A stretch of 64,000 nucleotides of DNA from an uncultured Pelagibacteraceae bacterium (GTDB taxonomy: Bacteria; Pseudomonadota; Alphaproteobacteria; Pelagibacterales; Pelagibacteraceae). The stretch is taken from the NCBI GenBank assembly GCA_902629535.1, contig CACORD010000002.1:1-64000 (forward strand), written 5' to 3'. This document shows, one piece after another, positions 32,492 to 42,817 of the stretch (position 1 is the stretch's first letter; each line of letters opens with the position of its first letter). The position numbers and the translations under genes are program-made. The notes under the pieces are model-generated. The model was not told the DNA's origin and ran no database searches. It saw nothing but the letters and a program-made list of their open reading frames with translations.

Positions 32492-33472
32492 ATGAAAGAT
32501 CAAATAATAACAAAAAAAATTCTTAATTGGTATGATTTAAATAAGAGAACATTACCGTGGCGAAAAAATGTTTCGCAATCAAAAAAACATTATTATACGT
32601 TGGTAAGTGAATTCATGTTGCAGCAGACACAAGTAGTGACTGTAATTCCTTATTTTAATAGATTTATAAATAAAATTCCAAATCTTAAAAAACTTTCAAA
32701 AATCCCAGATAGAGAATTGATAAAACTTTGGGAGGGTCTTGGATATTATTCAAGAGTAAGAAATCTAAAAAAAACTGCTAAATTCATAATTAGTAAATAT
32801 AATGGAGAAATTCCAAATAATTATGATGATTTAATATCTTTACCTGGTATCGGCAATTACACTGCTAATGCAATCTTAGCTATTGCCTTTAACAAATCTT
32901 ATATTCCTTTAGATGGAAACATTGAAAGGGTTTTAAAAAGATATCTTTATTTAAAAAAAGATAAGGAAATACAAAGAGACAATTTAATACAAAAAAAATC
33001 TATTTTTGGAATTTCATCAAGAGCAAGCGATTATGCTCAAGCCTTAATGGAGTTAGGAGCAATGATATGTAAACCAAAAAATCCGGAATGTAGAAGATGT
33101 CCTATCACAAAAAATTGTAAGTCTTACAAAAAGAGAGATTTTGATTTAGCTAAAATTACAAAAAAAAATAAAGAAAAATATTTTATTCTTAAAGTTTACG
33201 AAAAAAATCAAAAATACTTGTTAGTTAAAAATACAAAATTTAACTTTCTTAAAAATTTAGCAATTTTTCCAATGGAGGAACTATCTAACCCAAAAAATTT
33301 TAATGAAAATCTTAATTTTAAAATGTCAAACATGAATATGAGCATAAAAATTCAATATCTCAAAAATACAAAAAGATTTCCATCATCTTATTGGTTTGAT
33401 AAAAGAAAATTAGATAATTATATGCTTCCAACATTCACTAAAAAAGTAGTCAAATATTTAGAAAAAAATTAA
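32492..33472 (+). CDS. mutY: A/G-specific adenine DNA glycosylase
   Basis: LPWRKN, MLQQTQV, LPGIGNYTANAI, 4Fe-4S motif CKPKNPECRRCPITKNC; ATG at 32492. Confidence 0.96.
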   Translation: MKDQIITKKILNWYDLNKRTLPWRKNVSQSKKHYYTLVSEFMLQQTQVVTVIPYFNRFINKIPNLKKLSKIPDRELIKLWEGLGYYSRVRNLKKTAKFIISKYNGEIPNNYDDLISLPGIGNYTANAILAIAFNKSYIPLDGNIERVLKRYLYLKKDKEIQRDNLIQKKSIFGISSRASDYAQALMELGAMICKPKNPECRRCPITKNCKSYKKRDFDLAKITKKNKEKYFILKVYEKNQKYLLVKNTKFNFLKNLAIFPMEELSNPKNFNENLNFKMSNMNMSIKIQYLKNTKRFPSSYWFDKRKLDNYMLPTFTKKVVKYLEKN

Positions 33473-34617
33473 TGAAAAAAGTAGCTGTAATTGGTGCTGG
33501 TATTTCAGGGCTTTTCATTGCCAATTTATTTAAGAGGAACAAAAAGTATCAAGTAACTATTTTTGAGAGAAATAGCTTAATCAATTCAAAAGAAGGATAT
33601 GGAATTCAATTATCAGTCAACAGCATCAAACTTTTAAATAAAATTCAGTTTGATAAATTAGAAAATAAGGAGAAATTTAATCCAGATAAAATCAATTTTT
33701 ATTCGGTTAAAAATTCTAATAAGATATGTGAGTTAAATATATCAGATTTTAATACTGAAAATTGTAAATATACTACTCTTAAAAGATCATCACTTATTGA
33801 TTTTTTAAAAAAGGATTCGGAAAAAGAGATAAAATTTGACCACACTATTTCAAAGATAGAACAACAAGATCAAATTGTTAAAATCACTTTTGAAAATAAT
33901 GAAGCTTATGAATTTGACTATCTAATTATTTCAGATGGTGTCTTTTCAAAGAGTAAAAATCTGTTATCAAAAAATATAATTGAACCAAAATTTAATAATA
34001 CGTTAGCCATAAGAGGAATTTTACCGAGCTCTTCAAAAATGGCTGATAAAAAAAATATTTCATTGTTTTTAGGTTCAAATTTTCATTATGTTATTTATCC
34101 AGTATCTCCTGATGGAGATTTAAACTTTATAGCTGTAATGAAATTTAAACTTTCAGAGGGTGAGCAAAAAGATTACAAGTTGTTTAATGATGTTATTTTT
34201 ATTAATAAGATTTTAGATAAAGTTCCTCACGTAAGTAGGGAATTTTTTAATAACATTCAGGATCTAAAGATATATCCAGTATTTATCAGCGATAATTTTT
34301 TCAAAGTTAAAAACAATAATATTCATTTTATAGGAGATGCTTTTTTCGCTTTTCCACCATCATTTGCTCAAGGTGCATCACAATCGATAGAGGGCGCATA
34401 TGAATTATTTCAGAATATAGAGAATAATACTGAAAGTAATTTTTTCAGAAATAGAGTTAAAAAAACAAAAATGGTAAATAATCGTTCAAAATTAAATCAA
34501 TTTATATTTCATTTATCTAATCCTTTTACAACATCATTAAGAAATATTTTTTTGAAAAGATTAGTAAAAAACAAAAAGTTTTTAGAGGGCTATCTTGGGA
34601 AAATATATAAAAACTAA
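33472..34617 (+). CDS. FAD-dependent monooxygenase
   Basis: VAVIGAGISGLFIANLFKRN, YLIISDGVFS, FIGDAFFAFPPSFAQGASQSIEGAYEL. Confidence 0.88.
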   Translation: MKKVAVIGAGISGLFIANLFKRNKKYQVTIFERNSLINSKEGYGIQLSVNSIKLLNKIQFDKLENKEKFNPDKINFYSVKNSNKICELNISDFNTENCKYTTLKRSSLIDFLKKDSEKEIKFDHTISKIEQQDQIVKITFENNEAYEFDYLIISDGVFSKSKNLLSKNIIEPKFNNTLAIRGILPSSSKMADKKNISLFLGSNFHYVIYPVSPDGDLNFIAVMKFKLSEGEQKDYKLFNDVIFINKILDKVPHVSREFFNNIQDLKIYPVFISDNFFKVKNNNIHFIGDAFFAFPPSFAQGASQSIEGAYELFQNIENNTESNFFRNRVKKTKMVNNRSKLNQFIFHLSNPFTTSLRNIFLKRLVKNKKFLEGYLGKIYKN

Positions 34618-35684
34618 CTATTAGAAATCAACCTTTGTCTTAAATGATCAATAGGAACTGCGTTTCCATTCAAGTTATAATGCCAATAGGTCCATCCATT
34701 ACAGCTTTCAGCACCTAAAATTGTAGCTGCCACTTTATGGATTGAGCCTTCAGTTTGAGCATGTTTGATACTGCCATCAGCCATAATTTTTGCACTGATT
34801 TTCTTTTTATTATCAAAAATAGTAGTGCCTGGTTTAATTATTCCTAATTCAACTAATGATCCAAAAGGTATTCTCGGCTTAGATCTACCATTTTGTAAAG
34901 TATCTAAATAATCATCTTCTATAGGTTTTGCTTTCTTTAATCTTTGTTCTGCAGCTTTAAAATAGGTTTTTTCTTTTTCAATTCCATAATAATTTCTACC
35001 CAATTTTTTTGCAACTGTTGCTGTTGTTCCTGATCCTAAAAAAGGATCTAAAACTAAATCATTTTTATTAGATGTTGCTAATAAAATTCTGTGAAGTAGA
35101 GCCTCAGGTTTTTGAGTAGAATGGACTTTTTTACCATTCTTTTTTAGTCTTTCAGAACCATTACAAATTGGTAATTCCCAGTTAGATCTCATTTGAAGAT
35201 CGTCATTTAAACATTTTAAGGATTGATAATTAAAAGTGTATTTTGATTTTTCAGACTTAGATGCCCAAATTAAAGTTTCGTGGGCGTTTGTAAAGCGCGT
35301 TCCTCTAAAATTTGGCATAGGATTTTTCTTATTCCAAATGACGTCATTTAAAATCCAAAAACCTAAATTTTGAATAGCTGTTCCAACTCTAAAAATGTTA
35401 TGGTAACTACCAATTACCCAGATTGCTCCATCTTTTTTTAAAATTCTTTTACACTCACTTAACCATGTATAGGTATAGTCATCATACTTTTTAAAATTTT
35501 CAAATTGATCCCATTTATCATTTACTGCACTTACTTTAGATCTATCTGGTCTTGTTAATTCACTTTTTAATTGTAGGTTGTAAGGAGGGTCAGCAAAAAT
35601 TAAATCAAAAGTCTCATTAGGAATTTTTTTTAGCTCTTTGAGGCTATCTCCGTTAATTAATTTATTTTTAAAATCTAAATTCAT
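34614..35684 (-). CDS. ccrM: CcrM-type adenine-N6 DNA methyltransferase (GANTC expected)
   Basis: FADPPYNLQL (DPPY), LDPFLGSGTTATVAKKLGRNYYGIE, CcrM C-terminal domain NGWTYWHYNLNGNAVPIDHLRQ; start at MNLDFK. Confidence 0.95.
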   Translation of the reverse strand: MNLDFKNKLINGDSLKELKKIPNETFDLIFADPPYNLQLKSELTRPDRSKVSAVNDKWDQFENFKKYDDYTYTWLSECKRILKKDGAIWVIGSYHNIFRVGTAIQNLGFWILNDVIWNKKNPMPNFRGTRFTNAHETLIWASKSEKSKYTFNYQSLKCLNDDLQMRSNWELPICNGSERLKKNGKKVHSTQKPEALLHRILLATSNKNDLVLDPFLGSGTTATVAKKLGRNYYGIEKEKTYFKAAEQRLKKAKPIEDDYLDTLQNGRSKPRIPFGSLVELGIIKPGTTIFDNKKKISAKIMADGSIKHAQTEGSIHKVAATILGAESCNGWTYWHYNLNGNAVPIDHLRQRLISNS

Positions 35685-35701
35685 TTTGAAAAAATAAATT
35701 A

Positions 35702-35750
35702 GACTCCAAAAAGATTCTTGGGTCAACCTATGATTGAATTATTTAGACTC
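35702..35750. promoter_or_regulatory. Cluster of three GANTC sites in ccrM upstream region
   Basis: GACTC 35702-35706, GATTC 35713-35717, GACTC 35746-35750. Confidence 0.6.
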
Positions 35751-35803
35751 GTTTTGTATGACTTATCATGGCGATAACTACATATTGTGTTTTTACGTGA
35801 AAA

Positions 35804-36364
35804 CTATTTTAATCTATTTATTGGAGAAAAGTTTTTCCTGTGATGCTTTGTAATCCCTAAAACTTTTATGGCTTTTAAATGTTGACTAGTACCATATCCA
35901 AAATTTTTTTGCCAACTATAGCCTTTAAACTTTTTGCTTAAATTCGAGATCATTTTGTCACGTGTAACTTTAGCAATAATTGATGCTGCCGAAATAGATG
36001 GAATTTTTTGGTCACCTTTAATAATAGATTTAAGTTTGTAATTTTTTAATTCAGGCAATTTATTTCCATCAATTAATACGTGTGAAGGTTTTTTCTTAAG
36101 TTTTTTGATTGCTCTTTTCATTGCTAATAAACTGGCATTTAAAATATTTAATTTTTCAATTTCTTTTAATGATGCCTTTCCAATTGCCCAAATTGAATTT
36201 TTTTTAATATGGCTAAATAAGACTTTGCGTTTAGAGCTCGATATACTTTTTGAGTCTTTTAGTAATTTCGTATTTACAGATTTTTTTAAAATAACTGCAG
36301 CTGCATAGACTGGTCCAACCAAACTTCCTCGACCGACTTCATCTACACCAGCAATTATTTTCAT
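35804..36364 (-). CDS. rnhB: Ribonuclease HII
   Basis: IAGVDEVGRGSLVGPVYAAAVIL, DSKSISSSKR, DGNKLP; start at MKIIAG. Confidence 0.96.
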   Translation of the reverse strand: MKIIAGVDEVGRGSLVGPVYAAAVILKKSVNTKLLKDSKSISSSKRKVLFSHIKKNSIWAIGKASLKEIEKLNILNASLLAMKRAIKKLKKKPSHVLIDGNKLPELKNYKLKSIIKGDQKIPSISAASIIAKVTRDKMISNLSKKFKGYSWQKNFGYGTSQHLKAIKVLGITKHHRKNFSPINRLK

Positions 36365-37083
36365 TAAATTATAATATTTAAATTTTCTAATTTTTTTCTT
36401 ATCTTTTTTAGATCCTCCCATGAGTATTTTTTTTTATCTGGATACCTAAATAAATAAGATGGATTAAAGGTGATAATTACAGGAATTGTTCTATTTCCAA
36501 TTATAATTTCTTTCCAATTACCTCTTTCATTTGAAATTTGAGTGTTAAGACCTGTTACTGCCTCCATTGCAGTGGTGCCCATTAATATCAAAATTTTTGG
36601 ATCAATTATTGAAATATGTTCTTTGAGGAAAACTGAATATCTCTTTATTTCTTGGGAGGTGGGTTTTCTATCATTGGGAGGTCTGAAATTTATTGAGTAA
36701 GCTGAGTACACTTTCTCTCTTTTAATATTAATTGCCATTAGCATCTTGTTTAAAAGAACACCAACATCTCCACAAAATGTTTTAGCTTCTAAATCCTCTT
36801 TTTCATTAGGAGCTTCTCCAATTAACATTATAGGACTATTTATGTCACCATCTCCCATAACTAAATTTTTAGAATTATTTCTTAAATTACAATCTTTAAT
36901 TGAATTAATTTTTTTCTTGAGACTCAATATTCTTGCTTCTTTTGCTGTTTTATTTTGAATGCCACTTTCCTTAACAATTTTTAGTCTATTTATAGGCTTA
37001 TTACTAAATTCAAATTTTGGCTCAACTTTATCTAAAAAACTTTGATCATATTTGCTATTTTGATTTAACATCTTTTTAGTCAT
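36364..37083 (-). CDS. Uracil-DNA glycosylase family 4-like
   Basis: IMLIGEAPNEKED, FRPPNDRKPTSQEI, ILILMGTTAMEAV, FNPSYLFRYPDKK; start at MTKK chosen. Confidence 0.85.
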   Translation of the reverse strand: MTKKMLNQNSKYDQSFLDKVEPKFEFSNKPINRLKIVKESGIQNKTAKEARILSLKKKINSIKDCNLRNNSKNLVMGDGDINSPIMLIGEAPNEKEDLEAKTFCGDVGVLLNKMLMAINIKREKVYSAYSINFRPPNDRKPTSQEIKRYSVFLKEHISIIDPKILILMGTTAMEAVTGLNTQISNERGNWKEIIIGNRTIPVIITFNPSYLFRYPDKKKYSWEDLKKIRKKLENLNIII

Positions 37084-37094
37084 AAAGTGCAATT

Positions 37095-38765
37095 ATGTTT
37101 GTCAAAAATTTTAAATTTTTGTTGATATTATTATTACTTTATCAAAATCCTTCGTATTCTAAAAGTGCTAGTTTTGTAGATTTTGACTCCAAAAATTTAT
37201 CAAAATATTTTTCTGGAATTGTAGCATTTGAAAATAAAGATAATTCAAAGGCATTAAATTTTTTTAATACTTCTAAAGTTTTAGTAAATAAGCACGAACC
37301 TTTTTTAAAGAGATATGTTTACTCGTTAGTCTTGGAAAATAAGGTAAGTCAAGCGATTAAAATTATTAAACAAAATAATGATAAATCTGAATTTTTTGAA
37401 AAATACCTATTATTAACAATTGACAGTTTAAGAAGAGATGATTTTTCAAAAGCATTGGATTATATTTTGAAGACTGAAAAACATATTGAGCTTGACCGAT
37501 TTAATTCAGTGATTTTAGATAATTTGAGAGACTACATTTTTGTATTTAAAGAAAAAAAATTACTTAATGATCTAAAAAATTATGGAAATCTCTCAATAAT
37601 TTCAGCAACCTTTAAAAGGTGTTATTTAGGTGATGCAAAAACGAAAACTTTTTTCTCTAAGTTGGTAAATAATGATGATGCAGACTTAACTAGATATACA
37701 TTTTTTTATTTAGCATATTTAATTGAAAACAATCAAATAGAAGAAGCCAAAAAAATTACTGAGGGTATTAAATTTATCAATACATCGTTACTTTTGTCTC
37801 AAGGAAAAAGTTGGATTGAAAACGATAATGAAAAAAAAATTAAAAATATTTTTTCATGTAAAAACCATAATGACTTAATAAGTGAATTTTTATTTTTAAT
37901 ATCTAATTTATATTCTGCTCAAGACGATATTATAAAATCTAATTTTTATTCGTATTTGTCAATTTATTTAAATCCAAAATTTCATTATAATTTATCATTA
38001 GTTACCGAAAACCTTTATTCAAACGGGGAATTTAATCGTGTAAAAAAAATTATAAAAAAATTTGAAAAAGAAGATGATTTTTATTATTGGTACAGATTAA
38101 AAAAAGAGGCTCAAATTATTTCAAAACAAACTAGCTCAAAAGATTCATTAAAATTCATTAAATTTAATTTTGAAAAAATTAAAAATCCAAATGAAAAAAT
38201 TTTATTTGATGTCGCTAATTTTTATAGAAACGCAAAAGAATACGAACAAGCTATAAAATATTATACAACAGTCCTAGAAATAGTCAGTGAAGATTTAGAG
38301 ACTAAATCGGATTTATTTTACAGAAGAGGAGCGAGTAATGAACGAATGGGAAATTATGAGGAAGCAGATAGAGATATGCTTTTATCTTTAGAGATTGATC
38401 CAGATGATGCATATGTTCTTAATTATTTAGCATACTCTTGGTTGGAGAGAGATTATAAGATTGAAGAAGCAATCGAAATGTTGGAGAAAGCATATTCTTT
38501 AACAGAAAATGATCCTTACATAACAGATTCAATTGGTTGGGCTTATTATTTAACAGAAGACTATGAAAAAGCAGAGGCATATTTAAAAAGAGCTGTCGAA
38601 TTAATGCCGGATGATGCAATAGTAAATGATCATTATGGAGATATTCTTTGGAAGTTAGGAAGAAAAATTCAAGCAATATATTTTTGGAAGAGCGCATCTA
38701 AAATGGAAGATGTGGATGAAGAAATGTTAAAAAAAATTAATTCAAAATTAATAAAAGGGCTCTGA
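37095..38765 (+). CDS. Tetratricopeptide repeat protein
   Basis: N-terminal signal-like helix; C-terminal TPR repeats YRRGASNERMGNYEEADRDMLLSLEIDPDDAYVLNYLAYSWLERDYKIEEAIEMLEKAYSL. Confidence 0.85.
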   Translation: MFVKNFKFLLILLLLYQNPSYSKSASFVDFDSKNLSKYFSGIVAFENKDNSKALNFFNTSKVLVNKHEPFLKRYVYSLVLENKVSQAIKIIKQNNDKSEFFEKYLLLTIDSLRRDDFSKALDYILKTEKHIELDRFNSVILDNLRDYIFVFKEKKLLNDLKNYGNLSIISATFKRCYLGDAKTKTFFSKLVNNDDADLTRYTFFYLAYLIENNQIEEAKKITEGIKFINTSLLLSQGKSWIENDNEKKIKNIFSCKNHNDLISEFLFLISNLYSAQDDIIKSNFYSYLSIYLNPKFHYNLSLVTENLYSNGEFNRVKKIIKKFEKEDDFYYWYRLKKEAQIISKQTSSKDSLKFIKFNFEKIKNPNEKILFDVANFYRNAKEYEQAIKYYTTVLEIVSEDLETKSDLFYRRGASNERMGNYEEADRDMLLSLEIDPDDAYVLNYLAYSWLERDYKIEEAIEMLEKAYSLTENDPYITDSIGWAYYLTEDYEKAEAYLKRAVELMPDDAIVNDHYGDILWKLGRKIQAIYFWKSASKMEDVDEEMLKKINSKLIKGL

Positions 38766-38766
38766 G

Positions 38767-39612
38767 ATGAGCTATTCCAGGATTAAGTCATTTGCCAAAA
38801 TTAACTTAGCTCTGAATGTCATTGGAAAAAACTTAAGATTACACAAAATTGAGAGCATAGTTGGTTTTGTATCATTACATGATGTAATTTTAATAAAAGA
38901 AATTAAATCTAGAAAACATATAATTTCATTTAATGGGAAATTTTCAAAAGATATTCAAAAAAAAAATACAATTTCAAAGTTGTTAGAAGTTTTAGAAAAA
39001 GAAAAGTTAATCACAGGCTATAAATTTGAAATAAAAGTTTACAAACATATTCCATCAAAATCTGGATTGGGAGGTGGATCAATGAATGCTGCAAATATAC
39101 TAAAATATTTGATTAAGAAAAAGTTTATAAATCCCAGCAAGGTGCAATTAAGTTCAATTTGTAAATCAATAGGCTCAGATGTAGCCTTGGGTCTAAACTC
39201 TACTTTTACAATTCTTAAATCCAATAATCAGATTAAAGAGTTTAAAAATTGTAAAAAATTCTATGTACTAATTGTTAAACCTAGTTTTGGATGTTCAACA
39301 AGAGAGATATATTCAGGTGTTAAAAAATTCACAAAACCTGTATTTAATAAACCCTCTAAGAAAATGTTAAGCTTTGGTAATTTGAAAAAACTCAATAATT
39401 CTCTTGAAGTAATTTCTTTATCTAAGTTTCCGAAATTAAAAAATATCAAATATTTCCTTGAAAAATCTTCAAATAAGAGTTTTGTGAGAATGACAGGATC
39501 AGGTTCAGCAATTGTCGCATATTTTGAATCCAAAAAATTATGCAATGATGTTAAAAAAAAATTTAGTAGAAAATATAAAAATTGCTGGTGTAAAGTTGCA
39601 AAAACTATATAA
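38767..39612 (+). CDS. ispE: 4-diphosphocytidyl-2-C-methyl-D-erythritol kinase
   Basis: KSFAKINLALNVIGK, IPSKSGLGGGSMNAANIL GHMP motif, VRMTGSGSAIVAYF. Confidence 0.94.
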   Translation: MSYSRIKSFAKINLALNVIGKNLRLHKIESIVGFVSLHDVILIKEIKSRKHIISFNGKFSKDIQKKNTISKLLEVLEKEKLITGYKFEIKVYKHIPSKSGLGGGSMNAANILKYLIKKKFINPSKVQLSSICKSIGSDVALGLNSTFTILKSNNQIKEFKNCKKFYVLIVKPSFGCSTREIYSGVKKFTKPVFNKPSKKMLSFGNLKKLNNSLEVISLSKFPKLKNIKYFLEKSSNKSFVRMTGSGSAIVAYFESKKLCNDVKKKFSRKYKNCWCKVAKTI

Positions 39613-39643
39613 ATTCTTTTTTTTGTGTTATACGAAATTAGAT

Positions 39644-39717
39644 TGGGGCGTAGCCAAGCGGTAAGGCACGGGTTTTTGGTACCTGCATCCTAGGTTCGAA
39701 TCCTAGCGCCCCAGCCA
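39644..39717 (+). tRNA. tRNA-Gln (anticodon TTG), CCA encoded
   Basis: TGGGGCG/CGCCCCA acceptor pairing, anticodon stem CGGGT/ACCTG with loop TTTTGGT, TTCGAATC T-loop, 3' GCCA. Confidence 0.95.
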
Positions 39718-39720
39718 AAT

Positions 39721-40995
39721 ATGAAAAACTTTTTTAATAAAATTTTCTCAAGCTCAAAAAACCTTTACTCATTTAAGAATGACATCAAAAAACTTTCATT
39801 AACAACACCTGTGAAAAAAATTTTTGAGGCAATTAATTCTCACTCATCTGAAAGTGAAGTTAGGTATGTTGGTGGTTGTTTGAGAAAAATATTAAATAAT
39901 GAGAAGGTTGACGACATAGATTTAGCAACAAATTTAAATCCTTTGAAAGTTTCTGAAATCTTAAAAAAAAATAACATAAATTTTTACAAGTCAGGAATTG
40001 AGCACGGAACAATTACTGCAATTATTGATGATCACAAGTTTGAGATAACATCTCTAAGAGAAGATATTTCAACAGATGGTAGGCATGCTGAAGTGAAATT
40101 TTCAAAAGATTGGATAAAAGATGCTGCGAGAAGAGATTTCACCTTTAACTCTATTTATGCGGATTTAGAAGGAAATTTATTCGATCCTTATAATGGAAAA
40201 AAAGATATTGAAATAGGACAGGTTAAATTCATTGGCAATCCTGAAAAAAGAATTAAAGAAGACTATTTAAGGATATTAAGATACTTAAGATTTTTTTTAA
40301 ATTATTCAAAACAGCCTCATAAAGAAGAAATAATTAAAGTAATTAAAATTAATATAAATGGTATCTCCATTATATCTAAAGAGAGAATGTTAGATGAATT
40401 TAAAAAATTACTCGCATCAAATCAATTAGAAAAATTATCAAAAGATAAATTCAGCATCGATTTAATATCACTAATTTTTCCAGAGCTAAAGAATATTAAG
40501 AGTGTTATTAATGCAATTAAATTCAAAAAAGAACTATTTGTTGACCTTGATTTCAAATTTACTTTATTCTTAATGATAATAGATGAAACAGATAATTTAG
40601 AATATTTCTTGTACAAATATAATATTTCAAAAAAAGATCAAAAAAGAGCTTATGCTATTAGTAACTTTTATAATGGAAAGAATGGGTCAAAAATTTTAAA
40701 TCAAGAGAACTTAAATAAAGTTTTATATTATGAAGGAAAGCAAGCAGTATTAGATATTATAAATTTTAAGATTATAAAAACAAAGAAATTAGATAAGAAA
40801 TTGTTGAACTTACTAGAATTATATAAAAATAAGGTTACGCCAAGTTTGCCTGTGGGAGCAGATTTATTGATGACTAGATACAAAATACCAGAGGGAAGAC
40901 AGTTGGGAAGTATGCTGAAATTAATCGAGGAGGAGTGGATCAGGAATAATTTCAAAATTTCTGACAGACAGATCGAGAATATTGTTAAAGGTTAA
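39721..40995 (+). CDS. CCA tRNA nucleotidyltransferase / poly(A) polymerase family
   Basis: [58 protein letters not shown]. Confidence 0.95.
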   Translation: MKNFFNKIFSSSKNLYSFKNDIKKLSLTTPVKKIFEAINSHSSESEVRYVGGCLRKILNNEKVDDIDLATNLNPLKVSEILKKNNINFYKSGIEHGTITAIIDDHKFEITSLREDISTDGRHAEVKFSKDWIKDAARRDFTFNSIYADLEGNLFDPYNGKKDIEIGQVKFIGNPEKRIKEDYLRILRYLRFFLNYSKQPHKEEIIKVIKININGISIISKERMLDEFKKLLASNQLEKLSKDKFSIDLISLIFPELKNIKSVINAIKFKKELFVDLDFKFTLFLMIIDETDNLEYFLYKYNISKKDQKRAYAISNFYNGKNGSKILNQENLNKVLYYEGKQAVLDIINFKIIKTKKLDKKLLNLLELYKNKVTPSLPVGADLLMTRYKIPEGRQLGSMLKLIEEEWIRNNFKISDRQIENIVKG

Positions 40996-41468
40996 AGATA
41001 TTTGACGTCTTTAATTTCAAAGTTTTTTACTCCAGCGGGAGTATTTATTTCCACAAGATCATTTTTATTTTTTCCAATAAGACCTTTACCTATTGGTGAT
41101 CGAAAATATAACAGTTTTTTTTTTAAATCTGCTTCATCTTTTCCAACTATTTTATAATCTATCTTTTCACCGGTATCTAAATTTTCTAAAAATACTGTGG
41201 CACCAAAAATTACTTTGCCATCATTATTTATTTGAGTAACATCAATAACGTTTGCTCTTGCAATAATATCATTTATTTCTGTTATCCTACCTTCGTTGTG
41301 AGACTGTTCTTCTTTTGCTGCATGATACTCAGCGTTTTCTTTTAAATCTCCGTGTGATCTTGCTTCAGCAATTGCGGCAACTATTTCTGGTCTTTTTTTT
41401 TCTTTTAAAAAAATTAGTTCTTCTTTTAGATTATTTAAGCCATTCAAAGTAATTGGTTCTTTATCCAT
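40992..41468 (-). CDS. greA: Transcription elongation factor GreA
   Basis: [53 protein letters not shown]. Confidence 0.97.
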   Translation of the reverse strand: MDKEPITLNGLNNLKEELIFLKEKKRPEIVAAIAEARSHGDLKENAEYHAAKEEQSHNEGRITEINDIIARANVIDVTQINNDGKVIFGATVFLENLDTGEKIDYKIVGKDEADLKKKLLYFRSPIGKGLIGKNKNDLVEINTPAGVKNFEIKDVKYL

Positions 41469-41469
41469 A

Positions 41470-42297
41470 TTATTTCCATTTTGCATGAGGAGGTAATGAC
41501 ATTAATATTCCCTCAACATTACCACCAGTTTGTAATCCAAATTTTGTACCTCTGTCATATAGTAAATTGAATTCTGCATATCTTCCTCTTTTAATATATT
41601 GATTCTCTTTATCTTTAGAAGTCCATTTTTTTTTAATTTTTTTATTAATAATTTTTTGAAAAATAGTCTCAAAAGTAATACCAACATCTCTGACAAATTT
41701 AAAATTTTTTTCAAAATTATTTTTTTTATAATCAAAAAAAATACCACCTATTCCACGGGACTCTTTTCTATGAGGTAGATAAAAATATTCATCACACCAC
41801 TTTTTATATTTTTTATAATAATTTTTGTCATGTCGATTACACATATCTCTAAGAGTTTTGTGAAACTCCTCCTTTTCTTTGTTATCTTTTTTGGATGGGG
41901 TAACATCAATACCTCCACCGAACCAATCAAAAGTTGTACAAATATATCTAGTGTTAAAATGCATCGCAGGAATTAAAGGATTTTTCATATGCATTACAAC
42001 AGATATCCCCGATGCCCAGAATCTAGGATCTTTTTGAGCACCAGGAATATTTTGTTGAAATTTTTTTGGAAATCTTCCGTAAACTTTTGAAAAATTAACA
42101 CCTACTTTATCAAAAACTTTTCCACTTTTTAAAATTCTATATTCACCGCCACCTTCATCTTTTTTTAAATTTTTTCTCCATGTGGTCGACTTAAAACTAA
42201 TTTTACCTTTTTCAAAATCACTTATAGTTTTACAGAACATCTCCTGTAATGATTTAAACCAATTACTAGTTAATTTTTGTTTTATTTCTAAATCCAT
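41470..42297 (-). CDS. hemF: Oxygen-dependent coproporphyrinogen III oxidase
   Basis: [73 protein letters not shown]. Confidence 0.96.
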   Translation of the reverse strand: MDLEIKQKLTSNWFKSLQEMFCKTISDFEKGKISFKSTTWRKNLKKDEGGGEYRILKSGKVFDKVGVNFSKVYGRFPKKFQQNIPGAQKDPRFWASGISVVMHMKNPLIPAMHFNTRYICTTFDWFGGGIDVTPSKKDNKEKEEFHKTLRDMCNRHDKNYYKKYKKWCDEYFYLPHRKESRGIGGIFFDYKKNNFEKNFKFVRDVGITFETIFQKIINKKIKKKWTSKDKENQYIKRGRYAEFNLLYDRGTKFGLQTGGNVEGILMSLPPHAKWK

Positions 42298-42771
42298 TTA
42301 AATTAATTTATTTTGTTTTAAGCACTCAGCTAATATTATAGCAACAGAAGAGGAGATATTTAAAGAACGTTTATTATTTTTCATAGGAATTTTTAATCTA
42401 TTGTTTATCATTTTATGCACATATTCAGGCACTCCTGCACTTTCTCTGCCAAATAAAATTGTATCATTTTTTTTAAACTTGAAATCTGTGTAAGAGCTAG
42501 AGGCTTTTGTTGTCATAAGTATAATTCTTTGACTCTTTTTTTCATAAAAAAATTGATCTGAACTTTTATAATACTTAATCTCTTTTTCATTCATATAGTC
42601 CATAACAACCCTCTTAAATCTTTTATCATTCAATAAAAATCCGCAAGGCTCTATTATTTCCAATTTCGCTCCTAAACAGGCACATGTTCTTATGATAGCA
42701 GCTGTATTTTGAGGTATATCGGGTTCAAATAGTGCAATTTTTGGCCCTAGATTATTAAGATTATGTGTCAT
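42298..42771 (-). CDS. trmL: tRNA (cytidine(34)-2'-O)-methyltransferase
   Basis: PKIALFEPDIPQNTAAIIRTCACLGAKLEIIEPCGF, LFGRESAGVPEYV, SLNISSSVAIILAE. Confidence 0.93.
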   Translation of the reverse strand: MTHNLNNLGPKIALFEPDIPQNTAAIIRTCACLGAKLEIIEPCGFLLNDKRFKRVVMDYMNEKEIKYYKSSDQFFYEKKSQRIILMTTKASSSYTDFKFKKNDTILFGRESAGVPEYVHKMINNRLKIPMKNNKRSLNISSSVAIILAECLKQNKLI

Positions 42772-42801
42772 TCTATCAGTAGAAAAATAATACTTTTTTA
42801 T

Positions 42802-42817
42802 TATATGTAATCATATA
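42802..42817. promoter_or_regulatory. Candidate operator: inverted repeat TATATG-TAAT-CATATA upstream of petABC
   Basis: Perfect 6-bp inverted repeat with 4-bp spacer in the trmL/petA divergent spacer. Confidence 0.3.

Noticed and set aside
38419-38697. Minus-strand 92-aa ORF opposite TPR protein
   Set aside because: Shadow ORF with Leu/His/Asn-rich composition from antisense TPR codons
41502-41930. Two short minus-strand ORFs inside hemF
   Set aside because: Out-of-frame ORFs within a strongly conserved coding region
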